Assembly (NCBI GenBank): GCA_902729315.2
Contig: LR746267.1
Coordinates: 1,332,501-1,396,500 of the forward strand
DNA: 64,000 nucleotides
Direction: 5' to 3'
Source of the DNA: Spirodela intermedia
Lineage: Eukaryota > Streptophyta > Magnoliopsida > Alismatales > Araceae
Shown: in pieces, positions 14,685-25,980 of the stretch
How the letters are laid out: every line of letters starts with the position of its first letter
Numbering within the stretch: position 1 is the first letter of the stretch
Notes under the pieces: generated by a model
Told to the model about the DNA's origin: nothing
Database searches by the model: none
Seen by the model: the letters and a program-made list of their open reading frames with translations, nothing else
Translations under genes and position numbers: made by a program

Positions 14685-16318
14685 AGGTGAGTGCCCCCTG
14701 GGGAAGGACCCCTCTCCACGGGTGGCTTCTGACCCCTCCACTGGCTGGAACCTCAACTACCCTTCGTTGCAGTGATGATCGAGGTAAACCTGCCTATCCC
14801 TGCGTATCTATCTTCTCTCTGCTTTTTCTCTTTCTTTTGCGGCAGCTTGGCCTCCCACTCAGAGCTCCTCGAGCTGTAAATGGAGATAGGTTCTAGGTTG
14901 TTCTCCTCTGGTTTTCTGGCTTGAGAGGGTTCACCTGAAGGTGGCGACTGTTCCGAGAGTTGCGAGCGACCACTGTTCCACTGTTCGATTACTGCATCAA
15001 CTTCCGGTGTTCCCTTTTTTCCCTGAGCAATGGCAAGGCCGGCGGATTCGATCTCCTTTCTTCTGGCTTTCCAGCATCCTCGGTGATCGATCATCCATTT
15101 CTGCAGATATTACTTTTTCTGGCGTCTACCACGTAGAATCCAGTATGAGCACCAGGCTGCTGTTGTGCATTGTACTCTTCTGTAAGACTAAGATTTTCCG
15201 ATTTCCTTTGCGAGGCACCTTGTGGGGCGACCCGTACTTTCTTGCTTGTTTGAGGCAGGGTATTTTTTACCCACTGATCTTTAGTATTGCCGGACTTGAT
15301 CTGTAAGACTAAATCTTGTGTAAACCCCTGTCCGCGATTTCTTTCCGTTTTATGTAATGAGGTCCTTTTCTCATCTCCTCAATCCTCAAGTTGTCATTCT
15401 TCTCCCAGATGTTACATTTTTCTTCCCAATCCAAATGTAGATTCTTTCTATGTCATTCCTATCTAGGTATGGCATTTCATTCTCTTTTGCCTCTTCCAAA
15501 TGGTAGCTAACTTTTTGCCTTGCCTTTATTCGTCTTTGTCCCCTTACAGTTTCCCAAGACTTATCTGGATGATTTGAATCATCGAAGGATGGTTGATTCC
15601 ATCCTGATTTAGTCACTAGCCCTAAGTCCACCAGTGCAGCCTATAGAACTAGATCAGCAGCTGGTAATCCCCATCAAGACTGAAATCTAATGTCGGTGTT
15701 GCTGGCATGTTTTTGTCACCTTTGGTTAAAATGATCGCGTTCTAAGTGTCTTTATGATGAAGTTCATCAATCACGACCACTCATTATTTCCTAAATTCTC
15801 TCTAATGTTCACTTTCTTGTGCATACGGAAAATCATCTGATCAGATGTATATGGTAGCATCCACTTTGCGAAAAAACAGTACAGCGCAAATTTTGTGAGC
15901 ATTTTTCTCGTGATATGTACAAACCACTCTTTGCTGTCATTCTCTTATATCCTATATTCTTCATAGTTCTTTTCTTCAAAGGATATTGCTGGAAAGTTTT
16001 CTTTCTATAACCACACTGCGGCAGCTAATTGCTTTAGATACTGCTTAGGTGGGGTAGTTTACGGATGAATTCGTAAATATTTAACCTTGTGTTTCTTTTA
16101 TTTTTCTTTCCTTTGTCAGTGATGGACAAACATTTGTTCTCCTCTTACTCAGTCCAATGTTTGCATCTTGTGCATAAAATTATTTGCTAACGTCTAGTTT
16201 CTTCAGTTAACCATGTTGCTAATTGCATGCCCGAAACGTACATGTAATATTGATGCGAGTCATGGGGTTTTTGTACATTTTCTCAATCCATGAGCCCATC
16301 CTTCTTTATATCTTTCAG
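14685..16318 (+). other. Probable NAL1 5'-UTR intron
   Basis: A consensus donor (gtgagtg) near 14685 and a pyrimidine-rich acceptor ending at 16318 bracket about 1.6 kb without recognisable coding sequence. The acceptor lies 19 nt before the NAL1 ATG. The leader exon is inferred from splice signals, not from transcript data. Confidence 0.5.
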
Positions 16319-16337
16319 TATTGGGCATGTGAAGACC

Positions 16338-19300
16338 ATGCGTGATGAGACCATTCGAGGTAGAGGACACCGGTTGGGATCATTACAGTCAGACGAGTCA
16401 GGCTTGGATATGGAGCGAAATATTTATGGTCAACAAACTGGTCCAAATCTGCATTCGAGTCCACCATCTCTTCAGCCATTTGCATCTAGTGGTCAACACT
16501 CTGAAAGTAATGCTGCTTATTTCTCATGGCCAACATCTACTCGATTGAATGATGCTGCTGAAGGTCGAGCAAATTTCTTTGGAAACCTTCAGAAAGGGGT
16601 GCTGCCTAGAAATCTTGATCGACTTCCTAGGGGTCAACAGGCCTCCACATTGCTTGATTTGATGACCATAAGGGCATCTCACAGCAAAATACTGCGTTGC
16701 TATAGTCTTGGTACAGCAATAGGATTTCGGATCCAGAAGGGTGTGCTCACAAACATACCTGCTATTCTTGTCTTTGTTGCTCGGAAGGTTCACAAAAAGT
16801 GGCTTAGCAACATTCAGTGTCTGCCATCGGCTCTTGAGGTAAAGTGCCTGTTACTCTGGTTGGGATCCTGTCCATCATCATTCTTCCATTGCATCCCTGA
16901 CTATTTATTAAACTTATTGGTGTGCAATATTACCTTTACCTTTTAATGTGAATAGGGACCTGGAGGTGTATGGTGTGATGTCGATGTCATAGAGTTCTCA
17001 TACTATGGTGCTCCTGCCCCAACTCCGAAAGAACAATTGTACGATGAACTTGCAGATGGCTTGCGAGGAAGTGATCCCTGCATAGGTTCTGGTTCTCAGG
17101 TAGTTATGTTTTCTAAGTTTCCAGAAACCATCCTTATTTATGATGTCCAAAACCAGCAAAATGATCAATAGTTTTTATTCTTTTCAAGTTTACTTTCTTT
17201 TTATACTTAATAATTTGAATAGTATATCATTTTCTTCAATTATGGCTTTGCATCTTGTCATGTTTTTAAATTTATTTACCTTAGAAAATTACTCTCTGTA
17301 TGATGTTTCTTTCTTTTTATTTGCTTTTCTTCATTGAACCTATACCTCATGAAACTATTTAAGATTGCTGGGGATGTCAATAGAGGCCCCTGATCAGTAA
17401 TGGAGAAGTTCTTATACTGTTGAAACAATTCTCTCTGAGGTTTGCTTAATCTTAATATTTCTGAAAGTTTGATCTATGGGTGTACTGAATACCTTGTTGT
17501 ATAACGGGCATATTAATACTCCGGTGAAGGACAGGCTATTTATATACTCTTGGACTGTGCAGACCTGTCTCTGGTTTCACCGTGTTTATGTGTTGTCCTT
17601 GTTTTTGGATCTCTGTGATGCGTTTATGCCCAGATTCAGACCAGGGTTGACTTGGTACTGCATATGCTGTGACAGGGTTAGCATTAAACACTACCTGGTA
17701 GTAAGGTCTAGTTTCCATTTTATAGCTAGCTGTAACTTTTATCTTCTTTCCTCAGGAGAGCCTCAATGTATGATATGAGCAGTTTCGGATGGTTGATTTT
17801 GAATGTAAATCCAAAATTCGGTAGTGTATTAACTGCCCATTTAGATTTGCTTCTGTTTTGAATGCATTGTTAGAAATAAGTTATTAATTCTTGTTGAATA
17901 TCTGGTTAGATTCAACGAAGGGGACTTGTTGGCCCAAGTCTTTATGTTTTCTCTAGACAATTTGGAGGAGACCTGTTTATAACCTAGAAGCTAGTGAAAT
18001 CCTGGGCATGATGGTTTTTGGTTTTAGATCAATCATTCTAGGAATAGCATAAAGCAGAGTCTGATGACTCTTCATAGAGAACTTGGAAATAGATCTTCAA
18101 TGATTAAATGCTAAGTTCAATCATTGGTTGGCTTGCGTTGTGTCACGCCCTTGAAAATTCAAGACTATAACTTTAAGCTGTAATGTCTTTTGGAACTTCG
18201 AGGCTCTTTTTTTTTCCCTTTTCTGAGTGGTGTGATTTCAATAGATTCTATGGTTTACATATAACACAAGGTGTTGCGTTGATTTAAGTGACTGGAACCA
18301 TGACAAAGTAGACTACAGCACAAATTTTGTTTGTCATTTTTCTATTTCAGTTACGAATCATGGATTGGACCCTCTCATTTTCTCTGTTTATCTGTTTCTT
18401 TCAGAGGAATTTTTTTCCTTTTTGTTTTGCTTGTGGCTTCAATCTTTTCCTTTTATTCTGTTTGCGATCTCATTCAGCCAGCAAAGTCTCACCTTTGCAA
18501 AGTTCAATGCTGTTACTTTCAAACATTGTCAAATTCGTTCCATGGTTCTTAGGTTGCAAGCCTTGAGACCTATGGAACCTTGGGTGCCATTGTGAAGAGC
18601 CGAACAGGCATGAGGCAAGTTGGTTTTCTCACAAATCGGCATGTTGCTGTCGATTTAGATTACCCTAACCAGAAGATGTTTCATCCATTGCCTCCGAATC
18701 TTGGTCCGGGTGTTTATCTTGGTGCTGTTGAGAGGGCAACATCATTCATTACTGATGATCTGTGGTATGGGATATTTGCTGGAACTAACCCAGGTATTGT
18801 TATTTTTTTCTTCATGTTGTTATGTTCTGGTGGTTAACCAAAGCCATCATAGCTTTGTAGTTTGGTGCTTGCTTAAGAATGAATACTACACAACACATAG
18901 AATGGCATCTGAGGGTTTATGGTAAGTTCAGTTGTTGTGGCCTGCATATTCCATTATGCATCAGCATTATTATACTGTTTTATTTATTTACATAAGACGA
19001 TTCCATTAGAGTTCCTAGCACGTCATGCAGCTGCAAACTCTGTATCATACTTTGATGCCTTCGTTTGGCGTTGACTAAATATACATGTTGTCTTTGGTGC
19101 ACCCTCAGAAACTTTTGTGCGAGCCGATGGAGCATTCATTCCTTTTGCTGATAATTTTGATATTTCAAACGTTACCACCTTAGTTAAGGGAGTTGGTGAG
19201 ATCGGGGATGTCAAGTGCATAGACTTGCAAGCTCCAATCAACAGCCTCATAGGGAGGCAAGTGATGAAGGTTGGAAGGAGCTCTGGTCTGACTACTGGAA

Positions 19301-20175
19301 CTGTTATGGCATATGCACTTGAATATAACGACGAAAAAGGCATATGTTTCTTCACTGATTTTCTTGTCGTGGGCGAGAATCAGAAGACATTTGATCTTGA
19401 AGGGGACAGTGGGAGCCTCATCATTTTAACAGGACAGGATGACGACAAGGCACGTCCAATAGGGATTATATGGGGTGGGACAGCAAATCGTGGTCGTTTG
19501 AAGCTTAAAAGTGGTCATGCCCCAGAAAACTGGACGAGTGGTGTTGATCTTGGGCGACTTCTTGATCTTTTGGAACTTGACCTTATAACAACCACTGATT
19601 CTCTTCAAGGTACTCTTCATTTGTCTTGAAAGCTTAGTTGTATAGTGCAGAACTTATCGTAGTGAGATGATAGTGGAGTTTGGTGCTTCCTTGATATTAT
19701 TGCTGTCATCTGACAAGTCTGTTTTTCTTCATTTTTTTTATGATTTTTTCTCATCATAGAAGCCATCCAAGATCAACGAAATGCCATGGCAGGAGCTATT
19801 GATTCTATCGTTGGGGAGTCATCTCAGGCGGAAGAGACACCGACAACAGAAAAGCCTGGTGACATTTTTGAACCACTAGGTTTCAACATCCAGAAAATTT
19901 CAGTTGACGGTGCTTCTGGTTCAGAAACAAATGCATGTTTTGCACGCACAGAATATCATATGGATGGAATTGATGTTGTTACAAATGTGGAAGAGCACCA
20001 ATTCATTCCGAACTCTCCTATTCACCGAAATCAGGAAGAGAACTCTGAACTGAGGAGTCTTTCCACATTAAGAGATGCATCCGATGAGGATCTTTGCTTC
20101 GCTTTGCATTTAGGTGATCGAGGACATAAGAGACAACGTTCTGACTCTAAATCTGACATGGAATCGTTGAAATAA
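16338..20175 (+). CDS. NAL1: NARROW LEAF 1 (NAL1) family trypsin-like protease
   Basis: In rice, NAL1 controls leaf width, vein patterning and yield and is a nuclear trypsin-like serine protease. Coding exons: 16338-16838, 16956-17099, 18553-18793, 19109-19609, 19760-20175; 600 aa against about 582 in rice. An acceptor at 16318 precedes the ATG, and a non-coding leader exon probably ends near 14684. Landmarks: AEGRANFFGNLQKGVLPR (~85-102), EGPGGVWCDVDVIEFSYYGAP (~167-187), TNRHVAVDLDYPN (~242-254), VRADGAFIPFAD (~299-310) and DLEGDSGSLIIL (~391-402). By alignment from memory the triad is His245, Asp302 and Ser396, all present. The C-terminus has an LxLxL-like ALHLG stretch and a basic KRQR cluster, possibly a nuclear signal. 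The residue before the catalytic His is Arg (see findings). Nothing appears truncated. Confidence 0.95.
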
Positions 20176-21744
20176 GAAGGATTCAAGCTTAAGGAGGCAC
20201 TACATTTGGTTTTGAGAATTCATTGATGCTCAGGACTGATGATGGAGTTGTAATTTCTGATGAAACCCGGCAAGGTGTTATAATGAAAAAGCTTGCTGTT
20301 GGTATCTCTCCCCTAGACATAGGCTTTGTAGAATTGCTGACCAGCAAATTATAACAATGCTTTGGGCTTTTTTCTACTGGCTCCTTGGAGAGGTTGGGAA
20401 ATGGTTCTGTGAGGAGGGCTTCCAAAGGTCAGCTCTCTGGTTAGTTTTGTACCCAGTAATTCTTCCTTTTTTTTTTAATTTAAAGATATGCCAACTTAAT
20501 AGAATTATAATATGTTGGGTTAATTTCAGTTCTAGAAGTTATGCGTCCTTCATCGTGATGTCTTGACAGAAGTCTGATGTGCTACTTTTATATTATTTTT
20601 TTTACAAGCAATATAAATTAGCATGCAGCATGAGCTTCCCTCATCACTTCTAACTGAGAATAGTTATTCTGTATCTTTGGAAAGTATTGTGGAAAGTTCC
20701 ACTGAAGGTGTATATCTCTGTTTAACCTTTGGCAATATTGAATTTCTTTGATATCTTTGATAAAATTAGACAAATATCCCTAGGTGTTCGTGTCCAAACG
20801 ACCTCTTTGCATCCATATGTTGAATTCAAAGAAGTAAATGTTATCTGTTGTTCTCTGGTTTCCAAGTTCAAATTAATTTCCAACATGAACTGTTTGTTAA
20901 TTCAAAGCAAGTGCTGGTGCACTATTCTCTAAGTTAAAACTCAATACTGCCACAAACACTGTTGTGTACTATTGTCATTGTATCTAGCACCTTAGACCTT
21001 ATCTGCATTGGTATCATATCAATTTTCATATTCAATGTGTGGGTCCTATGTATAACCTTTTAATTTCATTTTAAAGATGAGAAAACCTCAATTCTATCTT
21101 AATTGTTGTTAATCTTTTCAAAAGGGTATTTGGAAAATATTAAGGGATTTTCAAGACAAATATGGCTAAAATATGAAGACCATAGGAGAAGTATTTAATC
21201 CTAAAAGGTAGAAGTCAAAATATGCAAACAATGAGTTATTTCGTGTGCAAAAATCTAATCCAAAAAACCTGGTGTGGACTGTTAAACTAAAAGTGTTGAC
21301 CACTACGGTTTGAGACATAATTTTCAAACACTTGAAAGGAATAGATGCTAGGAATAGAAGAGTTGACCCTATCGCCAAGAAGTGTGATTTTCATTCAAAT
21401 GTGGATACACAATCATGAAAGGTGTGAATATTGAAGCTTATATCCATTGACACCTACTTAAGAAAGAAGAAGATCAAGTTCGAGTGTTGACATCCGACTT
21501 TAAAGATTTTATATCTGCAGTGTTGCAGCAGCTAATTTGTCTACAATGGAAATCCTAAAAAAATCAAAATTATATATGTTTTCTAGCCATGAGAGGAAGC
21601 ACTTTTACCAATGTCAAGTTGGGATTTTGTGCTTATGAATGACATAAAGGATTTTTGGTGTTCTTCCACTATATGAAATTCCAAACCTTAGAATACTGCC
21701 CCTCTTATGCCTCCAAAGTACTCCACACATGTTCAAGATGTTGT
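20176..21744 (+). other. NAL1 3' flank, no gene seen
   Basis: The region holds the NAL1 3' UTR (extent not determined) and AT-rich DNA up to the copia insertion. Short ORFs such as 20357-20566 and 21166-21378 match nothing I know. Confidence 0.5.
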
Positions 21745-21749
21745 GTATG

Positions 21750-22041
21750 TCTTGAACTAGAATCTTGATCTCCTTCTTGACCTTCTTGATTTGGTCTTCA
21801 CCCTCCTCTCTCATTGGTGCCACCCAAAGATCCTTTAGGGTGGATTCCTTTCAAAGTTGTATTCAATTAACCTCATAACTAGCTGAAATACTAGTTACAT
21901 CTATAGTGGGCCAAGCCCACTTATTTTAGAAGAAAGAAAGGAAGAACTCATTAAGTAGTCCATAACTAACTTAAGGGCCTAGATAAAAGAGAGAAACTAC
22001 ATAAGAGAAACTAATAATAGAGGATCTTAGCTTATTTGACA
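21750..22041 (-). repeat. 3' LTR of the copia element
   Basis: It aligns almost without gaps to 23701-23994, including the shared strings TTTAGGGTGGATTCC and AGTTACATCTATAGTGGGCC. It starts TGTCAAAT on the minus strand, directly after a polypurine tract. Confidence 0.85.
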
Positions 22042-22089
22042 CCCTCTCACAAGTCAAGTGTAGATGTTAGACATGTCTAACTTGAATAC

Positions 22090-22950
22090 AAGCTTTTATT
22101 GAGTTGGTCCCAATAGTCCCTTGGTGAATATATTTGCCACTTGATTAACAAAATTGATAAACAAATTTATCATCTCTTCTTCAATCTTTTCCTTGATAAA
22201 ATGATGAGCTATTTTAATGTGCTTTGTCCTATCATATTGGATTGAATAATGGGCAGTGGCTATAATTGATGGATTGCCACAATACAATTTAATGTAACCC
22301 TTATAATAAATATGTAGATCTTTAAATAGCATTCTTATCCATATTATTTCACATATACCTTGAGCCATAGCTCTAACCTCAGCTTCTGCATTGGATTTAG
22401 ATACAACCTTCTACTTCTTACTTCTCTAGGAAACCAAATTTCCACCAATGAAGGATTATTAGCCTGATGTTGACCTCCTATTAATTACTAAACTTGCATA
22501 ATCTATGTTTGTATATATTTTTACAGTACTATCGCCACTTTGTGAAAGTAATAGGCCTTGTCCAATAATATCCTTTAAATATGCTAGAATATGGTAAGTT
22601 GCTTGCAAATAAATTTATCTTGGGTCATTCATGAATTAACTCAAGGAACTCACAGCATATGTCACATCTAGTCTAGTATGATTTGGATAAATCAATTTTC
22701 CAATCAACCTTTGCAAGGATTCCTTATTAATTGGATGACTATCACCTCTTACTCTAAGCTTCACATTTATATTCATTAGTATGATTGTTGGTTTATAAGT
22801 AAGTTGACCAATTTCCTACAGAAGATCAACAATATATTTTTGTTGAGAAATAAAGATACCTATTCTAAGTATGCCACCTCAATACCAAGGAAATACCTTA
22901 GTCTCCCAAGGAACTTAATATCAATCTCTTGTGATAGGTTTTTACTTAGA
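22090..22950 (-). pseudogene. Degraded copia pol: C-terminal RT and RNase H
   Basis: Minus-strand translation gives KFLGRLRYFLGIEVAY near 22920 and the RNase H signatures GICEIIWIRMLFKDL and YDRTKHIKIAHHFI (22368-22096), typical of Ty1-copia pol. The latter stretch is open for about 90 codons; the rest carries many stops and frame breaks. Gag, protease, integrase and most of the RT are absent or unrecognisable, so the element cannot be autonomous. Confidence 0.8.
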
Positions 22951-23700
22951 ATTTAGATCTCATTTGTGTCATCCCTTGTGATAAGTATATCATCAAATAT
23001 GCCCTCTCCCTATGTAGAATATGACTTTGAAGACTCTCATACTTTAGATTTAAAGCCATTAAGAATGAAAATGTCATCTACTTCAATATGTAATTTCTTT
23101 CATTGGAGTGAGAATTTTTCACATATTAACAATGGTCAATCTCACACCATATAGCCTTCAGTTCACAATTGTTGTTTCCCATTATACTACTTTCATTACT
23201 TTGATGTTCAACCATAAATCTTCTAATCATTTTGCTGCTTGGAGCAATTTTGGTGGACTTCATTCTACAATTCTTTCATAGTAGTCACACATTTTAGTTG
23301 TCATGGTTCTAAGCAGCCATGAGTGAATAAAAGTTTCCTTGGATTTTCAATAGCATCATATTTAGATGCTTTGATAAACCTCTCCTAAGGAGTGTTAACT
23401 TTTCAAATTTCTCCCATTGGTACAGATTAATATCATTAAATCTCAAGTGCATAAGTATACCTAACAATACATGCATGATCTCAATCACTAACTTTGTTAT
23501 CATGATTGAGTTGGATGTAGAAGCTTCTTGCCACATTGACATCTCATGTTTCCTAATTCTTGAAATCAAGAATGGCTCTCAAGTGACCTCTTGAATGCTT
23601 GCTTCTAGTAGGATAGAAGGCATGTCCTTGATCATGATCATAAGGTCAACTCCAATCCTTGTCCTTGCAATGCTTCAAGCCTCAACCTTCTCTAATACCA

Positions 23701-23994
23701 TGTTGAACCAAAATTGTGATCTCCTTAACTTTCTTGATTTGGTCTTCACCCTCTCCTCTCATTAGCGCTGCCTAGAGGCCCTTTAGGGTGGATTCCCTTG
23801 ACAATTATATTCAATTAACCTCATAACTGATTTAAATATCAGTTACATCTATAGTGGGCCAAGCTCACTTATTTTAGAAGAAAGAAAGGAAGAGCCCATT
23901 AAGTAGTCAATAACTAACTTACTTAAGGGCCCAAATAAAAGAGAGAAACTACATAAGAGAAAACCAATAACAAAGGATCTTAGCTTGTCTGACA
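23701..23994 (-). repeat. 5' LTR of the copia element
   Basis: Partner of the repeat at 21750-22041. On the minus strand it starts TGTCAG, ends CAACA and is followed at once by a tRNA-like primer binding site. Confidence 0.85.
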
Positions 23995-24599
23995 ATATGT
24001 ATAGGCAAGTATAGTTTTTTACATTAGCTTTTGCTTTGAATTAGCTTGCTACTAACCAAAATATGAAAGATGGGTGGGCATTTTGAGAACATCAACCAAT
24101 TGTAAAGGTTTTATTGGTACCCTTTGAATGTGAGTCAATCTGTGGGATATGATTGATATAAACGTAGTGTAAATGCTCTAGGAGAGACGTGTAGATTGGA
24201 ACAGATTTTAGATTGAATAAACTACAATGAATGTCTCTTGTCACACATTTGAGGTTTGCCTAGCTTGTGAAGTAGCCACAAGGTCTTTTATCAACTCTTG
24301 TGATATTGTGTTATCACACATTTGTTGTGTAGAACTCGGAATACTTTTCAATGTTGTGGTGCAACTAGGCTTTAGGACTAAAGATATAATACCCTACTAA
24401 CTAGTGTTAGGATTGTCCTTAATATTATAAATATTGAACAATATTACACTAAATGTTAGAGTGATTGCAATTGTGTTGATCATTTCAAAACAAAGTGTTA
24501 TTATCAAGGGGTGTGAAACTGAAGAAGCCTTTTCATTGACAAATAAATGGATGTAATAATGTGATAAAGTGTAAATGAAGGAGATGGGTGGTTAGCAAG

Positions 24600-25980
24600 C
24601 TACAAATTGATGAGAACTATCATATTGTGAGGTGGGACTATCATTTTCAACTTGAATTGAGTGGTTCTAGGGATGTATCACATGGGCCAATTTCATTATT
24701 TCTGTGAATGAATATACCATTGACATATAGTGAGAGGTCTCAAACAAGGTTACTGTTTAACTTTATTGTTTGATTTGATAATTGAAATACCAAGTAGAAT
24801 GATGATAGAGGAAAGGAGATTTTGAGCATGTGAAACCTCTAGCCTTAAATTATGAGAAGAGTATACTTAGGAAGGCATCTATTCTTCTAGGATGTGAGGT
24901 GAGATATTCTCTCTGTTCTTAAGATTTCAAGGGCAATTATGAAGAAGTGGGGATAAATGTTGATGATAAGATACTATTAGTTGGGAAAGAAGTTGTAAAC
25001 ATATAGATAGTGGAAGAGTGAGTATCATCATTATAGAGACTTCAATTTGGTTGCTTTTACCAAGTAATTAAATATTAGATTTATTGTAGAGGCAAAGTAT
25101 ATGATGTAATGACATATGCATTTAATGGTACAATACTAGGTAACATTAATGATATATCTAAGATGTCAAAAAATATTTCTAAGCTAAAGATGTTCCAGCA
25201 TGAGTCTTAGAGATTTGCTCTAAAAAATGGAAATGAAAACTCTTGTTTGATTGTGTGAGCAAGCAGTGTGGGGCCTTTATTATTAATGACATGATGACAT
25301 CCAAATGTTGTTCTACAAGGAGAGGAGATTGATGGCCAAACATAATCAGAAGCTTCAGAAATTAGGTCATTTTGCCACCATAGCCTTTGACATATAAGGA
25401 GTTATTAGAAAGATATGAGGATGGGGTTGGAATTGAAGATTGGGAAGTACATGGATCCATTAGAGAGGCGTCACAAAGTATATCAGATTTTGAAAGCCCC
25501 TTTCCATAAAAAATGAGGGGTTTTGGTGTGGAGAGAGTCTCACGTGAAAGATTATCTTGATGAGCTTGCCCACATTTATGAATATGAGATTTACACCTTA
25601 AAAAGTTAATGAAAGGAAGGAGAATCTGTGAGGCACTTGTTCCTTGAGTGTGCTCTCTATCAAGAGATTTGACTTAAAAATAGAAAGTGGTTCTTTGATT
25701 TGATAGTTTATCCTTTAGTTTTGCAAATTCTCACCGGAACTGGAAGATCATTTTAAGATCTTTGAGCATATTTGAGGGTTCAATGTGACTATTGTCACTT
25801 CGGCCAAGACAAAAGATGAGACTTTACCACTGTGGAGCGGCTTTTTACAAAAAGATGAGGGTTCAAGTTGTTTCTATCTAGATAGAGATAGGCTCAAGTA
25901 CATGAGAAGAAAATCCCAATATTGTTTGGCTTTTGGTAGGGAATATGAAGTGAATAGTGCCCATGAAATTCAATGAAATG
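24600..25980 (+). pseudogene. LINE-type retrotransposon remnant
   Basis: At 24734-24800 the plus strand reads RGLKQGYCLTLLFDLIIE, matching the LINE reverse-transcriptase block RGLRQGxPLSPxLFxL, and just upstream is an ISVN-like stretch as in the same block. At about 25625-25680 is ESVRHLFLECALYQEI, typical of the zinc-binding domain after plant LINE RTs. Stops and frame changes are frequent, so it is long dead. The catalytic Asp motif was not found. The boundaries are approximate. Confidence 0.55.

Larger units (their letters stand above)
21750..23994 (-). mobile_element. Small internally deleted Ty1-copia retrotransposon
   Basis: Two direct repeats of about 292-294 bp (21750-22041 and 23701-23994) bracket the element, which reads on the minus strand. 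The 5' LTR is 23994 to 23701, starting TGTCAGAC and ending TTCAACA. It abuts TGGTATTAGAGAAGG (23700 downward), a primer binding site like the initiator-Met tRNA complement. The 3' LTR begins at 22041, preceded by the purine tract GAGAGGG. Flanks gtatg (21745-21749) and atatg (23995-23999) look like a 5-bp target duplication with one change. Inside are only the end of the RT domain and RNase H. The LTRs are about 85% identical by eye, so the insertion is old. Confidence 0.85.

Noticed and set aside
14336-14896. 186-codon and overlapping ORFs over the CT tract
   Set aside because: They translate low-complexity TCTC repeats (Ser/Leu or Arg/Glu runs); the region is better explained as the NAL1 leader.
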